Shown piece by piece: positions 10,742 to 23,340 of a DNA stretch of 64,000 bases (position 1 is its first letter; every line of letters begins with the position of its first letter). The stretch is taken from the NCBI GenBank assembly GCA_947069175.1, contig CAMTDV010000028.1:71346157-71410156 (forward strand), written 5' to 3'. The notes below the pieces were generated by a model that saw nothing but the letters and a program-made list of their open reading frames with translations, was not told the DNA's origin and made no database searches. The DNA is from Scalesia atractyloides. Its lineage: Eukaryota > Streptophyta > Magnoliopsida > Asterales > Asteraceae. Position numbers and translations under genes: made by a program.

Positions 10742-13700
10742 ATGGCTGGGTAATCCCCCCCCCCCCCCACACACACACACACAACTTTCGTTGAGTTTCT
10801 TGATCATCTTTAAATTTTGTAGGTTTTCTTGAATAAAGATGTGATCTTTTGAGGCGTTGACAAAAACCCAGTTTAGAAAGATTCTTTCTGTTCATTTAAT
10901 GAAGTGGGATTTTTTTGTTGCTGGAAAAACCCTAAAAAAATTGATGAAATTTGGGGTTTTTTGCATTTTGTTTGTTTATTTGGTTAATGGAAAGGTTAGA
11001 GTTAGAGTTTGATTATGTATGTGCTGTAAAATGTCAAATGTGTGATACCCTTTAGATCAAAGAGGCCAAGAGGGATCTAAGATGTTCCATTTTGACAAAT
11101 GAGAGTGGTTGATCAAGCTTTTGTAGTATTGATATGTCATGTGTTTTTAGTGAGTTTTACTGTTATTGTCATTAGGGTTTATTTGTATTATGCAGAAAGT
11201 TTTTTTCTTTTTTTTTGGAGCTATGTATATCTGTTCATTAATGTTTTCCAGCTAGGGAGGTTTCGATGCAGTTCGAGATGAACACTTGATTAAATGCATT
11301 TGTATGAATACCATTCGAGAAATACAGCTGATTGGGTTCCATAGAGTGTTTTTTTTCCAATATTTTTGTAAATATTATCTGTGGTAGCATTTGGGGCTTT
11401 TTTTAAAAGAATGCTTCATTTTATTTCTTGGAGTTACAATCCAAATTTACATGTTTGCCCTTTATATGAACCCATTTTATCCTGTTATTACATTAAGAAT
11501 TACACAAAAATGCAGTCCTAACATGATATCACTTTGGCACTCACTTTCTGGATCAAATCTAATTATGTGGAATGTCTTACATGAAATAAAACATCATGAA
11601 ATTTAACTAGAACTTGTATTAGTGTTTTTGTAGTTTTTTTCTTGGGATTGAAAGCTTCCTGTTGTGAATTATATTCATTATACGATTCTTGGTTACGTTT
11701 AGTTATAGATTAGTAATCATTTATGCCGACAAATGCAGGCAATCATGGTTGGTGGATAGCAACCGATTTGCGTCCAAGATTAAAAGTGCCTCTGGCGCAT
11801 GTGATCCTGAAAACATCAAATGGAAAAGCAATCCCACCAAAGCATGCCCAAACTGTCACCATATAGTCGACAACAGTGATGTAAATTTCTCTATGTTACA
11901 TTCCTACATTTATACGATATTCTTTATTTCTTTCGGGACCTAACATTCATGTTTCTAGGTTAATCAAGCCTGGCCGGGGTTGCCCCGAGGGGTCAAATTT
12001 GACCCGTTGGATCAAGAAATTATCTGGCATTTACTTGCTAAAAGCGGTGCACGAGGTTTCCAGCCTCACCCTTTTATCGATGAGTTTATTCCGACGGTCG
12101 ATGAAGATGACGGAATCTGTTACACTCATCCTCAGAAGTTACCAGGTACTTATACATGTTTATATTTTCTCATATACAATGACGCACATTTTTTGTTATA
12201 TGAGTCTTTTTTATTTTGTTGCAGGTGTCCAACAAGATGGAAATGTATCTCACTTTTTTCACAGAGCAATAAAAGCGTATAATACTGGAACTAGGAAACG
12301 CCGTAAGATACATGGTGATGATTTCGGGGACTTTCGTTGGCATAAAACGGGCCGGACAAAGCCTGTTGTTTTAGACGGGGTTCAACAGGGGTGTAAGAAA
12401 ATCATGGTTCTTTACGTAAGCCCGGTAAAAGGCGGGAAAGCTGAAAAAACGAATTGGGTTATGCACCAATATCATTTGGGAACTGGAGAAGATGAAAAGG
12501 AAGGCGAGTATGTGATTTCGAAAGTCTTTTATCAACAACAACCGCAGTCTAAACCGAATGGAAAAGATGAAGAGATTGTAGTTGCGGACTTTGATGCTCC
12601 TGTTGTCAAAGTTGACCCTGTGACCCCTAAGTCCGTGACCCCTGAACCGCCTCGTGTGGAAAAACGGGTCATAGATACGGGTCTTGAACAAGAGCCCGCT
12701 GAAACTTTTGCAGATCCTGTTCAGGTATTTTTTACTTATCAAATATGCCTCACAAACTTACAAAATGAAATACTAAGGAAAATCTATAAAATTGTAACAT
12801 TCTCATAAACTTTTGCAGATCTTGTTAAGGTTTTTTTCGGTTTCGGTTTTAGCAATGGTTCGGTTCGGTTTTTCCGGTTTTTGGAACAAATTTACGTAAA
12901 ATTCAAAAATAAAAAGTTTAATTTATATTGTTCACATAAACCTGACCTTCTAATCTATTTTTATTATTCTCCAAAGTTTTTATTAACACATTTTCTTTTA
13001 AAATACTTTGAAAATTCATTTAATTTTTATGTGAATTTTATTATTTCTTGTAGGCAGTGGATAAATCATTTTAAAGATAAATAAACATACTAATGTTTTT
13101 ATTATAAATACTTAACATTCAAGAACAAAATTAATAATTCCTAAATCAATTAATAACAAACATTAAATAGATATCTTTCGAGGTTATTCGGTTTGGTTTT
13201 CATAAAATGCAAATCCGTAACCGAACTGTAAATTTCGGTTCTTTTTTTTCCGGATTTCTGCACAGTTCAGTTTTTTCAGTTCGGTTAAGTCGGTTTTTTC
13301 GGTTTCATTATTGTGGCCCATTTGACTTTTAAGGGATTAACCGTAACCGAGATCTTCCCATCCATAAGTAAATGGTTGTAATTATTACCTCTAGTCCTGT
13401 TTATATGATGTGGTAAGAATTAAAGATGGAACTTACAAAATGAAATACAAAGGAAAATGGTATAAAAATATAACATTCTCGTTGATTTTCACATTTTTTA
13501 CTGTAGCATAAGATGGAGCCAGCGTTTGAGCTTGAGCTAGAAACTTCTGGCGGGAAGCCTGGTGAAGATGAAGATAATATGACGAACGAAAATCAAGTTT
13601 CTGAGATACCGGGGGCTAATAACGATAGTCAAGGTGGTGACGAAGTAAAATGGTGGGATAGTGAGTCACAGTATATATTAGATTCGCAACAACTTGTGGA

Positions 13701-14057
13701 AGGACTTTCGTTGTGTGATGAATTTCTTCAGAGTCAATCTCCACAAAGGGACATTGAAAACCAACCTAATGGAAAACCGCGTCTTGCAGATTACGCTCAT
13801 TTAGGGGCGGAAAATTTAAAGAAGGATCTTGAAGCATGTCAAGATTTGGTTCTTGATCCTGCGAATTTGGAACTTGATACGCCACCTGATTTCCGCTTGA
13901 GCCAACTTGTAAGTTTTTAAAGCTGCGTGTGTGGTTGATGGAATTTTTGTGCAAATCGGGAAAATGATATGATTGATTTTTGTGGTGTTTTTTGCAGGAA
14001 TTCGAATCACAAGAAAGTTTTATTGCGTGGGGAGGCGGAGGCGGAGGCGGTAAGTGA
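10742..14057 (+). CDS. SOG1: SOG1, NAC-type DNA-damage response transcription factor
   Basis: Six coding exons: 10742-10749, 11739-11880, 11959-12145, 12225-12724, 13507-13908, 13998-14057 (432 residues). All introns are GT/AG and phases close exactly. The start is the 8-base exon ATGGCTGG, which joins to give MAGQSWLVDSNRF. A CPNC motif (about residues 38-41) precedes the NAC domain (about 55-215, with WPGLPRGVKFDP, ICYTHP, RWHKTGRTKPV and NWVMHQYHLG). The acidic C-terminus has SQ sites at 320, 333, 339, 355, 411 and 417; the last five match the spacing of the ATM-target serines of Arabidopsis SOG1. SOG1 is a nuclear factor that switches on cell-cycle arrest and repair genes after DNA damage. 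Intron 4 is swollen by repeat sequence. Identity is very secure; exon ends are by eye. Confidence 0.94.
12725..13506. repeat. SOG1 intron 4 with repeat insertion and 50-bp direct repeat
   Basis: A segment AACTTACAAAATGAAATAC...AACATTCTC occurs at 12755-12804 and again at 13430-13480 with a few differences. Between them lies sequence rich in TTCGGTTT/CCGGTTT motifs near both ends (12830-12890, 13180-13310), resembling the interiors of the hAT-like MITEs nearby. It looks like a relic insertion associated with a local duplication. Confidence 0.6.
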
Positions 14058-16556
14058 TGTTTAACATCTTCATTTCAGCAAACTATGTATGTTGCGCATC
14101 TTTTCGGAAAGTGTTGTATGTCGTTTTGTTGAAACCAACTTGGGATGAATTGGGATGGTACTTAATGTTTTGGAAGCAAGTGTTTATATGGTATGATTGT
14201 GATGGAATGAAGATGCTTTTGACATACTGCCATCTCATAATGCTACCGAAAATCTAAAACATCAACAATATTTTCAATGTAAATCACAAATCTTTCCTTT
14301 ATCATTCATTTATCCATTTCACATGTCATAACCAATCTGGATGTACTTGTTACTCTTATCCGTAAAGACTTCTAGTTGACGCCTAACGCAACTTAGGTTT
14401 ATTTGTGATGAGTCTCTTAGTTACTAATCCAAATTGCACTGCAGTCTTGCAGCCGTATGCGCGTTCTTAATCTTGGTAACATTCAAAAAACACACGTCAA
14501 ACTCGGATGAGTGTGCTACTTAATCATTAGTAGTTGCATTTATACTTGCATCTCAAAATGAGCTATTTTAGTCATCCTTACACAAATGCATTTATTTTTA
14601 TCACTATTTAGTTACATTCATATAATACCTACAACTTCATAAACAATGTTTAACCGATCACATTGCGTATAAACTTGGTTACTGATTCACCAATTTGCAA
14701 ATATTTTACTATTTGGCTAAGCTCATGGTTACTTGTCATCAAACAAGTTAATCACTATTTCACTTATCACTATACCTAGTAATTGGTTACTTACAAAATT
14801 GCATCTACAATTAGCTGTTCAAATATGTCTATTTTCTTCAAACCCCAATATAATGCAAGTTTGGCCATTTATCAATTTCAGTGTGTAAACCTTGCAATGT
14901 ATTTTTGTAAACATTTATCAAGAACACATCTTGATGTTTAAATTACTGAATTGCGATCATGTTTTGAAAACTCCATATACTGGCCTCATTCTATTCAAGA
15001 TTCAACTCTTTCAATCTAAAAATTGTTTTAACTTTTATGAAATAGAATATTCATACATTAATCACAGGTGCAAGGTACTAGATACACTCACAAATACGTC
15101 TAGTCAGCTAGCTGTCACATCAAATTTTTATAAATACACCCAAAACACATTTTTTTACCAACACTACAAACATTTGTACCGCTACTTACTTTTCACATTT
15201 ATTTTTAAAAGAAAGTAAAATTTTGTTTAAAACTAGTATCTACGACCCACGCTTTGCAATGGGATTATTAAACCGAACAAAAAGTAAACGTAAAAATGAT
15301 AAATCACGCACGCAAATTACGCGTGTTAACTCGCAAAATTAGACCAAAAAAGTAAAATATAGAAAAGAACAATTTAGTCGGTTTAGGACCCGTGAGTTTC
15401 GAGAGAGTCGTTAAACCGTAAAAACGTTGAATCACATGCACGCGTTGCAGCATGTTAAGTCGCAAAATCTAGAACAAATCGTAAAATAACAAATTTGTAA
15501 AAGATGTAAAGTACATGAGATTAAAGTTGAGAGTGAAAAAGTGTTAAGGTTAAAAATAGAAAATGTTTGTGACAAAGATGTAAGATATGAAAACTCTAGG
15601 GTTAAAAGTGTAAAATAAGAAAATTGTGAGGGTTATATAAAAGATGAAAAAATTTAAAAGTGTAAAAGATAAAAAGTAAAAAGATTAATAGAAAGAAATT
15701 GGAAGAATGCTTTGTAAGGGTAGAAAATTTGTAAACTAATATAGGGTAAAAAGTCATTGTTTCATATTATATAAATCCAATATTATAAATACTGTACATT
15801 AAAATTTAAATGCTAAAAATGAAAATATATGTATTTTCTTATTCTATTGTAGTTTCATTTTAAAAAGTAGCATTAATTAATAAATGTTTTTAAATAATTA
15901 CCTATTTTTCTTATTTAACCAAATTACTACATTAAAAAAAATGTGACAACCTTCTCCAATGTATCTCTCAATTCTCAAATGCTTCATCCTCATAATAGGC
16001 GAAATGCACCCAAAATACAATGCATTGATCATGGTCTTAGGTTTTATATAATTCTATCCTCAATTAAATGGTTGAGTGTCATAACAATAGTTAATGGTCT
16101 AGTTGGCCATTTCTTTAAGCTTTTCATCTCGTTGACCCGACTTAACTCATTCACTAGAGGTCCATCTTTGATCAAATTCGCCAACCTACTTTTTAAAATA
16201 ATTCAATATATATTACTAGTGGGATTCCCAGCCACTATGTGGCGGGAATTCGATTAGTAGAGTTTCGGCTCGTAATAATATCGATATCCACTGTTGCAAC
16301 CAAAACCAAAAGAGAAAACAAAATAACTAAAAACACCCGTGATGCATCCAAATTGATATTGGTTTCTTCAGTATTGAGGTACTGACAGTATTAGTTACAA
16401 ATATCCTCTTCTGCAAAGCTATATATAAGACAAACCTCTTAACCAAAATTTGCAAATATAAATCATTTTGAATGAGAATCGAACCTGTGAAGTTGGTGTT
16501 AAAATGCGAGAAACGCAGAAACGTGCCATTTTTTTTCGTCACAGGAGGCTTATAAG
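14058..16556. other. SOG1 downstream spacer with dispersed-repeat fragment
   Basis: No gene is visible. The first few hundred bases must include the SOG1 3' UTR. At about 15215-15480 a fragment starting near ACTAGTATCTACGACCCACG recurs in diverged form at about 32425-32830. Both contain GTTAA-TCGCAAAATTAGAC and AGAAAAGAA-AATT-AGTCG motifs. The repeat class is unknown. A 104-residue frame at 15943-16257 shows no recognisable features. Confidence 0.45.
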
Positions 16557-16801
16557 TTTTTTTTAACGACAAATTTGGATCACCGACGGACCACTGGAGT
16601 ATCATCGTGCCACCAGCGGAACTACCTGATCGTATCCATCTTCACTAGGCATAATGCCTTTACACCAATTCAGGAGGAAACCCAATAAATATGAGAAAAA
16701 CCCCTTTGTGAGAATCGAAACCCAGGATCTATTGGTCTCAAAGTCTTATCTACCCCTAAGATGTCACTAGCCTATAAATCCATGTGCTAGAGTCTTGTAG
16801 G
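16557..16801 (-). mobile_element. SINE, 245 bp
   Basis: On the minus strand the element has a B-box-like GGGTTTCGATTCTC near its 5' end and terminates in TTTGTCGTTAAAAAAAA, the oligo-A tail type seen in plant SINEs. The 7-bp sequence TTATAAG occurs directly at both ends (16550-16556 and 16802-16808) and is a credible target duplication. It has no coding capacity, as expected for a SINE. Confidence 0.65.
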
Positions 16802-17036
16802 TTATAAGAGAGATTGTGGGAGAGAGATATATAGCTTAAAGACTTTGACAGCAATGAACTAAAGAATGTAAAAGCATATCAATATTGACATTTTATTTGT
16901 TGCATTCCCACCTCCTAGCACCTAATAACTTTAATATTCATAATACATGACCAATTAAATAAGAGATTTTAAAGATGCCTTTAGGTGAGCCTTATGTCGA
17001 TTCATAGTTGTCGTATTTCATAGTTGTCGTCCTGTG

Positions 17037-17939
17037 CAGGGCCGGCCTAAGGGTGCCGTTTTTCTTGAGGGCACTAAATTATAAAATAAAAAAATAACTA
17101 TCTTTTGTATATATAAATTTCGAGCTTTGCTTTAAACAAAAATAATATTGGGCATGGTCGTTGAAGCCATGGTCGTTGAAGCACTCGTTTTATAATCTGG
17201 AGGCTCGGGTTCGATTCTCCATCCTTGCATTTTAATTATTGGGCATGGTCGTTGAAGCACTCGTTTTATAATCTGGAGGCTCGGGTTCGATTCTCCATCC
17301 TTGCATTTTAATTTTATTTACTATGTTGTTCTTTTATCAATCTACAGCTTACCAATTTTTATTATATTACACTTTTGTTGTTCTTTTATCAATCTACAAC
17401 TTTGCTAAGCTGCAACTCCAGTTATTGTTACATGGAGGCCCGAAAGGTTTTGTTTAATACATGGTGGATTAATTTTGTAAAATTTTGATTTAGTAAATAT
17501 ATATTACTTTTAATATATGGTGAATTAATTTTGTAAAATTTTGATTTCGTAAATATATAAACTTTCAGTAACCAAAACTTATGGTTACATGGATTTTCAA
17601 ACTGTTTGTTTAATATATGGTAAGTTAATTTTGTAAAATTCTGATTTCTCAATTATATAATATTTTTCGTAAACAAATTAAGAATTTAATGTGGGTAGCA
17701 AATTATTAGGAAGCTATACTTTCTTAAATGAAACTATATGAAATTTTGAAAAATCTTTGGCAGAGTTGATTAAAAGTGTTCGTAAATAAAAGATTTTCAA
17801 AAAAAAAATTCTCATGATTTTGCTATGTTTATTGCTATAACGTTAATAGTCGTTTAAAAATATTTTATATAATTTGTTAGAGCCTAATAGCCTTTTTTTC
17901 GGCTGGTACAAGGTACTTTAATCTTTAGGACCGGCTCTG
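17037..17939. mobile_element. Non-autonomous hAT-type element, 903 bp
   Basis: Terminal inverted repeats CAGGGCCGGCCTA and TAGGACCGGCTCTG (reverse complement CAGAGCCGGTCCTA) are flanked by 8-bp duplications gtcctgtg and atcctgtg (7 of 8). No transposase frame is present. The interior carries a duplicated tRNA-like segment (17150-17307) and a roughly 70-90-bp AT-rich repeat around 17450-17660. Confidence 0.78.
17150..17307 (+). repeat. Duplicated tRNA-like segment inside hAT element
   Basis: The segment GGGCATGGTCGTTGAAGC...GGCTCGGGTTCGATTCTCC...CCTTGCATTTTAAT occurs twice in direct order (from 17151 and from 17241). The first copy has an extra internal duplication of CATGGTCGTTGAAGC. TGGTCGTTGAAGC resembles an A box and GGTTCGATTC a B box, with tRNA-like spacing. 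It lacks a pairing acceptor stem, so I do not call a tRNA gene. Confidence 0.6.
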
Positions 17940-20068
17940 ATCCTGTGCAAATATACAACTACATAATCATTTAAAATACACCACCACCAGCAACCCTTCG
18001 GCCACCGTAATTCACCATAGATCCATCGCCAATGACACGGCTACATCCTTCATAACCGACAGACCCAAGATCTACACCGCCTCATCCATAATGATCCAAC
18101 ACCCACTTACTCTTTCTCTCTGTATAACTCTCTCTCTCTCTCTCTCTTCACCTTGCCAGATATGTTCTAGATAGAGACATGCATTATCGTTGTCTGCGTC
18201 GTCGCCATTTGAAACCCAGCAAATAGTTCCCGTCGTCATTGTAATGATGGGTGTGGTGGTGAAACCGGCTGATATATTTAAAGTAAAAAGATGAAAACGT
18301 GAACCCGTAAAAAGCTTTCTGGTTTGCGCAAGCGACGACGGCCGTGGTGGTGGTGATGGTGAGATCTCGAAACGTTGATGGTTACGTGGTTAGAAGGGCA
18401 AAGATGGCATAAACAAACTCTTCCGATTGGCTGGCGAAGGGGCAACCGGTTTACTTGCATCGCCGCTGGCCAGTCGTCGAAGCCACTGCCTACCTGCACC
18501 CTCTTTCTCTCTCTCATGCGGCCACTCTGTCTCCCTCTCTTGTTTCTCTCGGAAACACAAACTGTAGGACATGGGTCACCATTTTAATAAAATATATATA
18601 AATAAAATAGTAAAGATACTCTATATACATATTTGAGAAATTATTGTACATGTATCGTGTATAAATCCTTACGAATATAACGTATAAAACAACATATGTA
18701 ATAAATTGATTCAATCTATGGTCTTCAACAAGAGTTTTAACCACGTCTTCTTGTATAGGCCGTTGTGTTTTCAGTCCTTTGTGTATGCTTCAACAAGGTC
18801 TTGAACCATGTCTTCTTGTATATTAATTTTCTACAAAAAGAACAAACAAATGTTGGCGGTTGTAGCTAAGGCACGTGTTCAATACGCTTCCCTTAAAACA
18901 GATTTCACGCCTCTACTAAAGACGACACGTCTGTCTCCCAGGGTACAACAACCGAAGTAGTCTGTACTGCCGGAGAAGACCACACGCCCAAGGTTACACC
19001 GGGTAAAATCATAGTGTTAGACCTTTTGGAAACTAAGAATATAAATGTAGTTAAATTATGTAGAGAAACTTATCTCTATATGTTCCCAACATATGGGTTA
19101 TCAAGTACTTCTTCTCTAAGGACTCTTCATGCATACATCTCTCTTTCTTGTATCTTTTTATTTATATTTTTTCTTTTTTCTAACCACATCAAAAGAGGCA
19201 CATAACATACTATGTATGCAAGAGCCATGGGTGATGAAAAGTTCAATATAATTAGAGACTTAATTTTGCCATAAAATATCTAATCAATTATCATAAAAGA
19301 AATTATACTCAAGAGTTATCATCAATACACCACATAAAAAATTATTATTCTGATATAAAACTAAACAAGTGACATAAATAACTCTACTCAAGAGTTTGTA
19401 ACCATATGTAAATTTTCATTCATTACATTTAAATAATTTCCGATACAAACCCTGATTTTGACAATAAGAGGAACGAAGGCAAAGCGGTAACTCAAGGCCA
19501 ATGAGACAAAGCCATGTGGACGGTGCAATTTAGCTGATTTAATTTATCGAAGCACGTCTAGTTAATGTTATTAATCATGTTTAAATAATACTTTGTTGTG
19601 ATGGTGTCGTTCCTATCAATTTTTCAAAATTATATAGATTCTATTGTGGTGATGATTTTTTTTGTTTGCTCTACTTTTTAGCTATTCTATATAATATAGA
19701 GAAAGAATAGAAAAAACATCATTATATTAGAATCTTTATAACAAATAAATTATATAGAAAGGAAAGTACACTTTTATATTTAGAGTATAATATTCAACCT
19801 TCTATATTTCTACTATGAGTGAGTAGAAAAGAGAAAAAAATGATAAAATAAGTGTTTGTGAGTGAGAAATATATAGAGATAGAGAGTTGAATGTGAGATG
19901 TTTTAAAAAATTAACAAAATTTAAAGAAATATGTATTATTATATATATAAAAGGAGAACTTCGTAGCTACAGTAAAAATAAAAGCCTTATAACTCATATT
20001 ATTTACAAGAATGGCATCATGAATTGTGCAGAGAAATTGTGTTGAATTTTTATATATAAGGATAGAAT
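17940..20068. other. Gene-free spacer
   Basis: No gene recognised. There is a CT microsatellite at 18120-18147, a moderately GC-rich patch at 18180-18560 with overlapping short frames on both strands but no domain, and AT-rich sequence elsewhere. A roughly 75-90-bp segment around CATATTATTTAC(A/G)AGAAT..CATCATGAATTGTG occurs at about 19957-20045 and again at about 20303-20375. Confidence 0.4.
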
Positions 20069-20246
20069 CAGTGGCGGAGCTTGATCAAAAGTTTCGAGGA
20101 GAAGGGGGAGTTATGAGACCCAATTTATCTATTTTATAAATATATAGGCAAAATAATTGGGGATGAAAAATCGAAAATTTTACACTTTTAACCGAAACAT
20201 TGAGGAGCGGGTGCACCTCCTAGTTCCCCACTAAGTTGCGCCCCTG
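20069..20246. mobile_element. hAT-type MITE, 178 bp
   Basis: It starts CAGTGGCGGAGC and ends GCGCCCCTG (reverse complement CAGGGGCGC), with near-matching flanks (gatagaat left, atagaaat right). The CAGNGGCG termini match those of the MITE at 22557. It has no coding capacity. Confidence 0.65.
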
Positions 20247-22556
20247 ATAGAAATGTCATGAAGAGAAGTGATAAAATCAAAAGAATAAAACGAGAATCTC
20301 TTAGGTATAGTAGAGATAAAACTCTTCTAATTCATATTATTTACGAGAATACCATCATGAATTGTGGAAAGAAATTTGCGTATATGTTTTTTTTACCTTT
20401 TTAACCTTCTAATCCCCAACAATTATAAATATTACATTTTCAAGTACGTATATTTTTGCAAATTACAAAGACCAAAAGCTAGTTATATGGAGGACAAAAC
20501 TTTCAAACCATCCCAAATTTGATTGTGATAACTCATCATCAAGTACATTTTCAAATTAAAATTGAATATAAAAGTTAATTAGTTTGTCATAGGACATGTA
20601 AAATTAAAAGAAAAAGGAACATCATAAAAGTATTTTTTTAGATATATAAAACCATAATTGTTTTATTGTTTTTGGTAAGTATTTGGTTGTCACGACTTTT
20701 CTGGTTTTCTCTTTCGTTAGCAATACGGTCCCAAATTGAACTACTATCGACTGAATGTCCGATGCGAAGCGGATCATCACACTAGTTTTTATAGATTGAG
20801 ATTGAGAGTGAGGCTCCGATGTGAATGAATGCTTTTTTAACAGGCTTGTTTTGTATATTGAAAAAGTCAAAGGTTAAACTTTAATTTTCCCAAAATTAAA
20901 ACCTCCAACCGCCAGCAACACAGTCTTACGTTAAACCTTGAGAGAGAAGCAAAAATCATAGAATTTGATCATAGGAGGAAATCGATTCTAAGTTCATGAA
21001 ACAAATGAACCCATTCACAACGGAAGTTGTTCAATTTTCCGATCATTGATGTGTGAAAGTTGACTTTGGTTTTAAAGCAGTATGGCGGAGAAGAAGCAGC
21101 TTGTATTGGTGGTTGAAGCTACCGTCAATTTGGGTTCTCAGTGGTGCACCATTCTCAAGGATTATCTCGAAAAAATTATTAGGTAGTTTAATTTTATGTA
21201 CCCAATCAAGGGTTTCAAATATTGATCATACTGTTTTACTTTCACATAGTTTTGTTGTTGATTCAAAATCGGCTTTTAAACTAGCTAAAAACTTGGGATT
21301 AAAACTAGTATACACCTCTAGAATATTGATGATTATGGAGTTACATATCATCTTGAATACTTACATGCCTATGTACTCAATCAACCTCTTAATTTGTGGG
21401 TCTAATTCTTTTTATCTGTTTGTTTGTAGGAAGTTTTGTGGTAATGAACCTATGGTAAGCACTTTTTTTCTCTTGTACTGCTTGCTAAATCATCCCTGCA
21501 AATATTAGTAATGCTTGTATCCTCACTGCTACTTATCTCATACATTCTTTTTTCTCTGTGTATGCAGGATCAGCTAGTTCAACTGTTGAACTGGCTCTTG
21601 TTCAATTCAATGCTCTTGGATCTTACACTCGTACGCATATTTTCAAATTGACTGTTGTGAACATTCGTATATACCCTAATCTTGTCAAGGTGTTTGTTTT
21701 TTTATTTGTATATGCAGCTTTTTTGGTACAACGGAGCGGCTGGGCTAGAAATGTTGAGTGTTTCTTGGAGTGGCTATCATGTATGCACTTCAGTGGTGGT
21801 GGTTTTTGTGATGTTGCAATTGCTGAAGGACTTACTGAAGTTCTAATGGTTTGACCCTTATCTTATTTGCTTCATATTCTATTCTTAAACTCAGTTTTGT
21901 AGTTAGTTATACCAAGTTTATCATGACCAGATGTGTCCTCCTCCGAATGGGACCGAAACCATCAGTCAACTGAGGTTGTTCAACGACATTGTTGCTGCAA
22001 GTAATCCATGTCCACTTCCTACAGTTTACTGGCCACCAAATATGCAGTCAGTAAGCGGTTTATCTGATGCCGAAACAATTGCTAAACTATTTTCTCAGGT
22101 ATTGACAATGAAGTTGAGCTTATTAATGAAGGTCTTCTGCTCATACATACCACACATTATATTTTGTTGCAGTCTTGTGTTTCCTTGTCAGTTATATGCC
22201 CAAAGCAGCTTCCAAAACTTAAAGCAATCTACAATGCAGTAATCGTTTTTTACCCTTGTTAAATATCGTTGTCGGGATGCTGATTTTGTACTTTGATTAT
22301 ACAGGGAAAAAGGAACCCGTCCCCAACTACTCCTACTGTCGATGTTGTTAAAAATCCAAATTATCATATTCTAATCTCAGAAGATTTCATGGAAGCTTGT
22401 GTTGCTTTACGTCCATCAGTATCTAGAGGAAACATTCCTTTGGCAACTGTAAAAGTTGTAAGAACCTTCAACCCTTTATCTTTTATACTTATTAAGAATC
22501 ATCTTCATGGTTTTCAATGTGATGTTAACTTTTTAACGTAATTGTGTAGGAGCCAA

Positions 22557-22713
22557 CAGGGGCGGATCTACCTTAGGGAAAGGGGTAGCCTCCGCTACCC
22601 CTTAGCGCTCCTGCGTTAGTGTAAATTTTGTAAAAAATTGACGTTTTTTTCGATTTTGTTACCCCTTTTCTATAAAATGTTACCCCTACGAAGATTTTCT
22701 AGATCCGCCACTG
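22557..22713. mobile_element. hAT-type MITE in a MED25-pseudogene exon, 157 bp
   Basis: Terminal inverted repeats CAGGGGCGGATCTA and TAGATCCGCCACTG differ at one position. A perfect 8-bp target duplication, GGAGCCAA, occurs at 22549-22556 and 22714-22721. The duplicated bases are the first eight or so of the pseudogene exon, right after its AG acceptor. The intact copy has GGAGCC at the matching position, so this is the empty-site state. Confidence 0.93.
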
Positions 22714-23340
22714 GGAGCCAAGCATAGTTTTTCCAATGGTATCTTCTCAAGCGGTGAAAACCTATTCACCAACTTCTCGAGAATCAATATCAAGCAATGA
22801 TAATTTGCAAGATATGAAACCTGTTTTTAGTAATATTCAAAGGCCCTTATGTCCTGCTGGTCCTGTGAATGTGAGTATTCTTAATAATCTTTAGCAAGCA
22901 CGTCCGGAAGCAGAACGGCCAAAATATGTGAAAATATGGGAGGTATGTGAAGTTGTAACTTTATATTTGAAACTTTTGTTATCCTATGCAAGTTGAACAG
23001 GTCTTTTGAGTTGTATATATCTATAGATATGCAAATTTTGTTGATAGTTAATGGCATCTCATAAAACCCTTGTTGGTGGCTATCGCATAGACATCTTGTT
23101 TGTTTACATGAATCTTAAGAAAACAGTTTTGAGGATATTTGAAAATGTCGTATTTTCTTGTTTATATCGCTATGAGTGTTTAGTTCTTTGAAACAAGTTA
23201 ATAGTTTGCTTGATGTACAGGGAAAATTGGATGGTAAACGACATGGCCAGGCCGTCATGATAACCAGATTAGAAGTATGTTTCAAGCCTTTATTTTTATA
23301 CTACTCCTTATATTTTCTCATGTTGTAACACACGATACAG

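Noticed and set aside
10756..10785. Poly-C and CA run after SOG1 exon 1 as a regulatory element
   Set aside because: It is a simple C-run and CA microsatellite just inside intron 1. Length errors are likely in such tracts and no motif is supported.
18180..18590. Overlapping open frames on both strands in a GC-richer patch
   Set aside because: Frames of 60-80 residues occur on both strands with low-complexity content (His or Arg runs) and no domain. There is no evidence of a gene.
21053..21508. 151-residue frame as a single-exon gene
   Set aside because: It reads through the exon 1 and exon 2 splice junctions of the MED25 pseudogene. The translation past the GT donor matches nothing.
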